Origin: an uncultured Oscillospiraceae bacterium | GTDB lineage: Bacteria; Bacillota; Clostridia; Oscillospirales; Acutalibacteraceae | DNA length: 6,883 nt | Assembly (NCBI GenBank): GCA_900546895.1 | Contig: UREO01000165.1 | Location: 1-6,883 of the forward strand | Direction of reading: 5' to 3' | Shown here: positions 5,737 to 6,883 of the stretch, piece after piece | How the letters are laid out: every line of letters begins with the position of its first letter | How positions within the stretch are numbered: position 1 is the first letter of the stretch | Position numbers and translations under genes: made by a program | Notes under the pieces: generated by a model | Told to the model about the DNA's origin: nothing | The model's database searches: none | What the model saw: the letters and a program-made list of their open reading frames with translations, nothing else

Positions 5737-6582
5737 ATGAGCGAAGAAAATTGTACGCATAACTGCGATTCCTGCGGCGAGGACTGCCCTTCCCGCGCCG
5801 CCGGCCCGGCTGATTTTCTGGAAGCCCCAAACGCAATGAGTAAAATTAATAAAGTGATCGGCGTAGTCAGCGGCAAAGGCGGCGTAGGCAAAAGCATGGT
5901 AACCTCCATGCTTACCGTCCTTCTCAACCGCCGCGGCAGCCACACCGCCATCCTCGATGCGGATGTCACCGGCCCCTCCATCCCCAAAGCCTTCGGTCTT
6001 CACCAAAAGGCCATGGGAAGCGAACTCGGACTGCTTCCGGTCAAAAGCAAGACCGGGATCGACGTCATGTCCGTCAATCTTTTGCTGGATGAGGAAACGG
6101 CGCCGGTCGTCTGGCGCGGCCCGATCATCGCGAATACCGTCAAGCAGTTCTGGACGGACGTGATCTGGACGGACGTGGACTACATGTTTGTCGATATGCC
6201 CCCGGGAACCGGCGATGTGCCGCTGACCGTATTCCAGTCCATTCCGCTGGACGGCATCATCATTGTCACCTCCCCGCAGGAGCTTGTTTCCATGATTGTG
6301 GCCAAAGCGGTGAACATGGCGAAAATGATGAATGTGCCGATTGTCGGCATTGTGGAAAATATGAGCTACGTCAAGTGCCCGGACTGCGGCGGGATCATCA
6401 AGCCCTTTGGCGAGAGCCACGTGGAAGAGATCGCCGCAAAATTCGGTCTGAAGGTTCTGGGTAAGTGCCCGCTAGACCCCGAGGTCGCAAAAAACTGCGA
6501 TTCCGGGCTGGTCGAACTGATCAACGCGCAGTGGCTGGAAGCCGCCGCCGACGCGGTTGAGCAGCAGCCGGCAAAGTCTTAA
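5737..6582 (+). CDS. mrp: Mrp/ApbC/NBP35-family iron-sulfur carrier ATPase
   Basis: A 281-residue cytoplasmic P-loop ATPase of the Mrp/NBP35 (MinD/ParA-like) group, which binds and delivers Fe-S clusters to apoproteins. The deviant Walker A is GKGGVGKS (46-53), with the signature lysine K47 and K52. DADVTGPS follows at 74-81 and the switch II region DMPPGTGD at 153-160. The cluster-binding CPDC motif (C214, C217) comes after VENMSYVK. The N-terminus carries four cysteines, C6-X3-C10-X2-C13-X3-C17, suggesting a second cluster site as in NBP35, though with different spacing. There is no DUF59/MIP18 domain at the N-terminus, unlike many proteobacterial and Bacillus forms. Start ATG 5737 is chosen from the ribosome site; the longer alternatives add only MMI. 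It is transcribed from its own strong promoter behind a terminator, so it is probably a single-gene unit. Confidence 0.94.
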   Translation: MSEENCTHNCDSCGEDCPSRAAGPADFLEAPNAMSKINKVIGVVSGKGGVGKSMVTSMLTVLLNRRGSHTAILDADVTGPSIPKAFGLHQKAMGSELGLLPVKSKTGIDVMSVNLLLDEETAPVVWRGPIIANTVKQFWTDVIWTDVDYMFVDMPPGTGDVPLTVFQSIPLDGIIIVTSPQELVSMIVAKAVNMAKMMNVPIVGIVENMSYVKCPDCGGIIKPFGESHVEEIAAKFGLKVLGKCPLDPEVAKNCDSGLVELINAQWLEAAADAVEQQPAKS

Positions 6583-6672
6583 TCATCGCATATAAAAGCG
6601 ATATCTGCCCTTTTCAAGCTTACAGCGGTTTTCACAGAGAAATTTGTTCGTTGCCTTTTCCTGCTTTCGACG

Positions 6673-6703
6673 GGGGGAGGCAATGTTTTTTTGCCTTTCT
6701 TTC
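6673..6703 (+). terminator. Possible terminator downstream of mrp
   Basis: AGGCAA (6678-6683) pairs with TTGCCT (6691-6696) around a 7-nt T-rich loop. The G run before it can extend the stem by G-U and G-C pairs with TTTC after it. A T-rich tail follows. It lies about 90 nt after the mrp stop, and the stem is modest. Confidence 0.45.
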
Positions 6704-6812
6704 AAGCTGCTGCCGGTTTTGAGCGAGGCGTTTTTTATGTGTCATAACTTGCCAGAATCCGGTAAATATATGGATAGTCTGTAAACAATGCGTTAAGAAT
6801 GAAAAAAGGGTC

Positions 6813-6840
6813 TTGATTTCTGAAAAAGATTGCGTATAAT
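6813..6840 (+). promoter_or_regulatory. Promoter reading out of the contig
   Basis: TTGATT (6813-6818) and a perfect TATAAT (6835-6840) are 16 nt apart. Transcription would start near 6847, a few bases before the genomic sequence ends, so the gene it serves is missing from this contig. Confidence 0.65.
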
Positions 6841-6852
6841 AATGTTTCATAT

Positions 6853-6883
6853 CTGTCTCTTATACACATCTGACGCTGCCGAC
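6853..6883 (-). other. Illumina Nextera Read 1 adapter, reverse complement (not genomic)
   Basis: CTGTCTCTTATACACATCT (6853-6871) is the reverse complement of the Tn5 mosaic end, followed by GACGCTGCCGAC (6872-6883) from the Read 1 adapter. With bases 15-45 it forms a perfect 31-bp inverted terminal repeat that could be mistaken for a transposon. It marks read-through into adapter. Confidence 0.98.

Larger units (their letters stand above)
6583..6852. other. Non-coding region downstream of mrp
   Basis: These 270 bases, followed by 31 bases of adapter, hold no convincing gene on either strand. They contain a weak 5-bp hairpin just after mrp (ATCGC 6585-6589 with GCGAT 6598-6602), a possible terminator near 6673-6703 and an outward-facing promoter at 6813-6840. 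The sequence is T-rich and low in GC. Confidence 0.7.

Noticed and set aside
202..6582. CysK plus Mrp as parts of a sulfur or Fe-S gene cluster
   Set aside because: They are about 4.6 kb apart, separated by three terminators and four unrelated genes, with separate promoters.
6632..6850. A 72-codon - strand frame at the right end
   Set aside because: It has no visible ribosome site, its start abuts the adapter, it is rich in low-complexity lysine and leucine codons from T-rich DNA, and it overlaps a good + strand promoter and a terminator-like hairpin.
15..6883. The whole window as a composite transposon with 31-bp inverted terminal repeats
   Set aside because: The repeats are the commercial Nextera adapter including an index position; there is no transposase gene and no 9-bp target duplication (the bases next to the two ends differ).

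Overview
The window is a short assembled contig of six complete protein genes, all on the + strand, from what looks like a Gram-positive Clostridia-type bacterium (Bacillota, perhaps Oscillospiraceae/Ruminococcaceae-like). The evidence for this is strong AGGAGG-type ribosome sites, TTG start codons, sigma-A-like promoters, a clostridial-style sensor kinase (ending DRYYKVDK...GTGLGLS) and an Mrp protein with a cysteine-rich N-terminus. No rRNA or marker gene fixes the taxon. Both ends are not genomic: bases 1-45 and 6853-6883 are Illumina Nextera adapter containing the Tn5 mosaic end, so the natural DNA is about 46-6852.

Layout. 46-201: short leader without a clear promoter. 202-1128: cysteine synthase (cysK), followed by a strong hairpin terminator (1162-1203). 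1204-1410: a regulatory region with a long imperfect inverted repeat (1273-1323), an 11-nt-period direct repeat resembling a PhoB/OmpR-family operator (1339-1355) and a TATAAT box (1365-1370). 1411-3511: an overlapping response regulator and histidine kinase operon, ended by a 12-bp hairpin terminator (3517-3549). 3694-4650: a divergent GpsA-type glycerol-3-phosphate dehydrogenase with its own extended -10 promoter. 4721-5455: a GNAT acetyltransferase of the ZmaR-like type, visibly lower in GC than its neighbours, followed by a terminator (5508-5549). 5640-5668: a near-consensus promoter driving an Mrp/ApbC-type Fe-S carrier ATPase (5737-6582). 6583-6852: non-coding, with a possible terminator and a good promoter pointing out of the contig.

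How the genes relate. Apart from the two-component pair, each gene seems to be its own transcription unit, and I see no shared pathway. CysK makes cysteine and Mrp handles Fe-S clusters, so both touch sulfur metabolism, but they are separated by four unrelated genes and three terminators. I do not see a new multi-gene system here. The points most worth a second look are the adapter ends, the probable autoregulatory site of the two-component operon, the altered substrate-contact residues in the GpsA-like enzyme, and four genes whose longest reading frame starts too far upstream (in two of them the upstream ATG overlaps or adjoins the -10 box).
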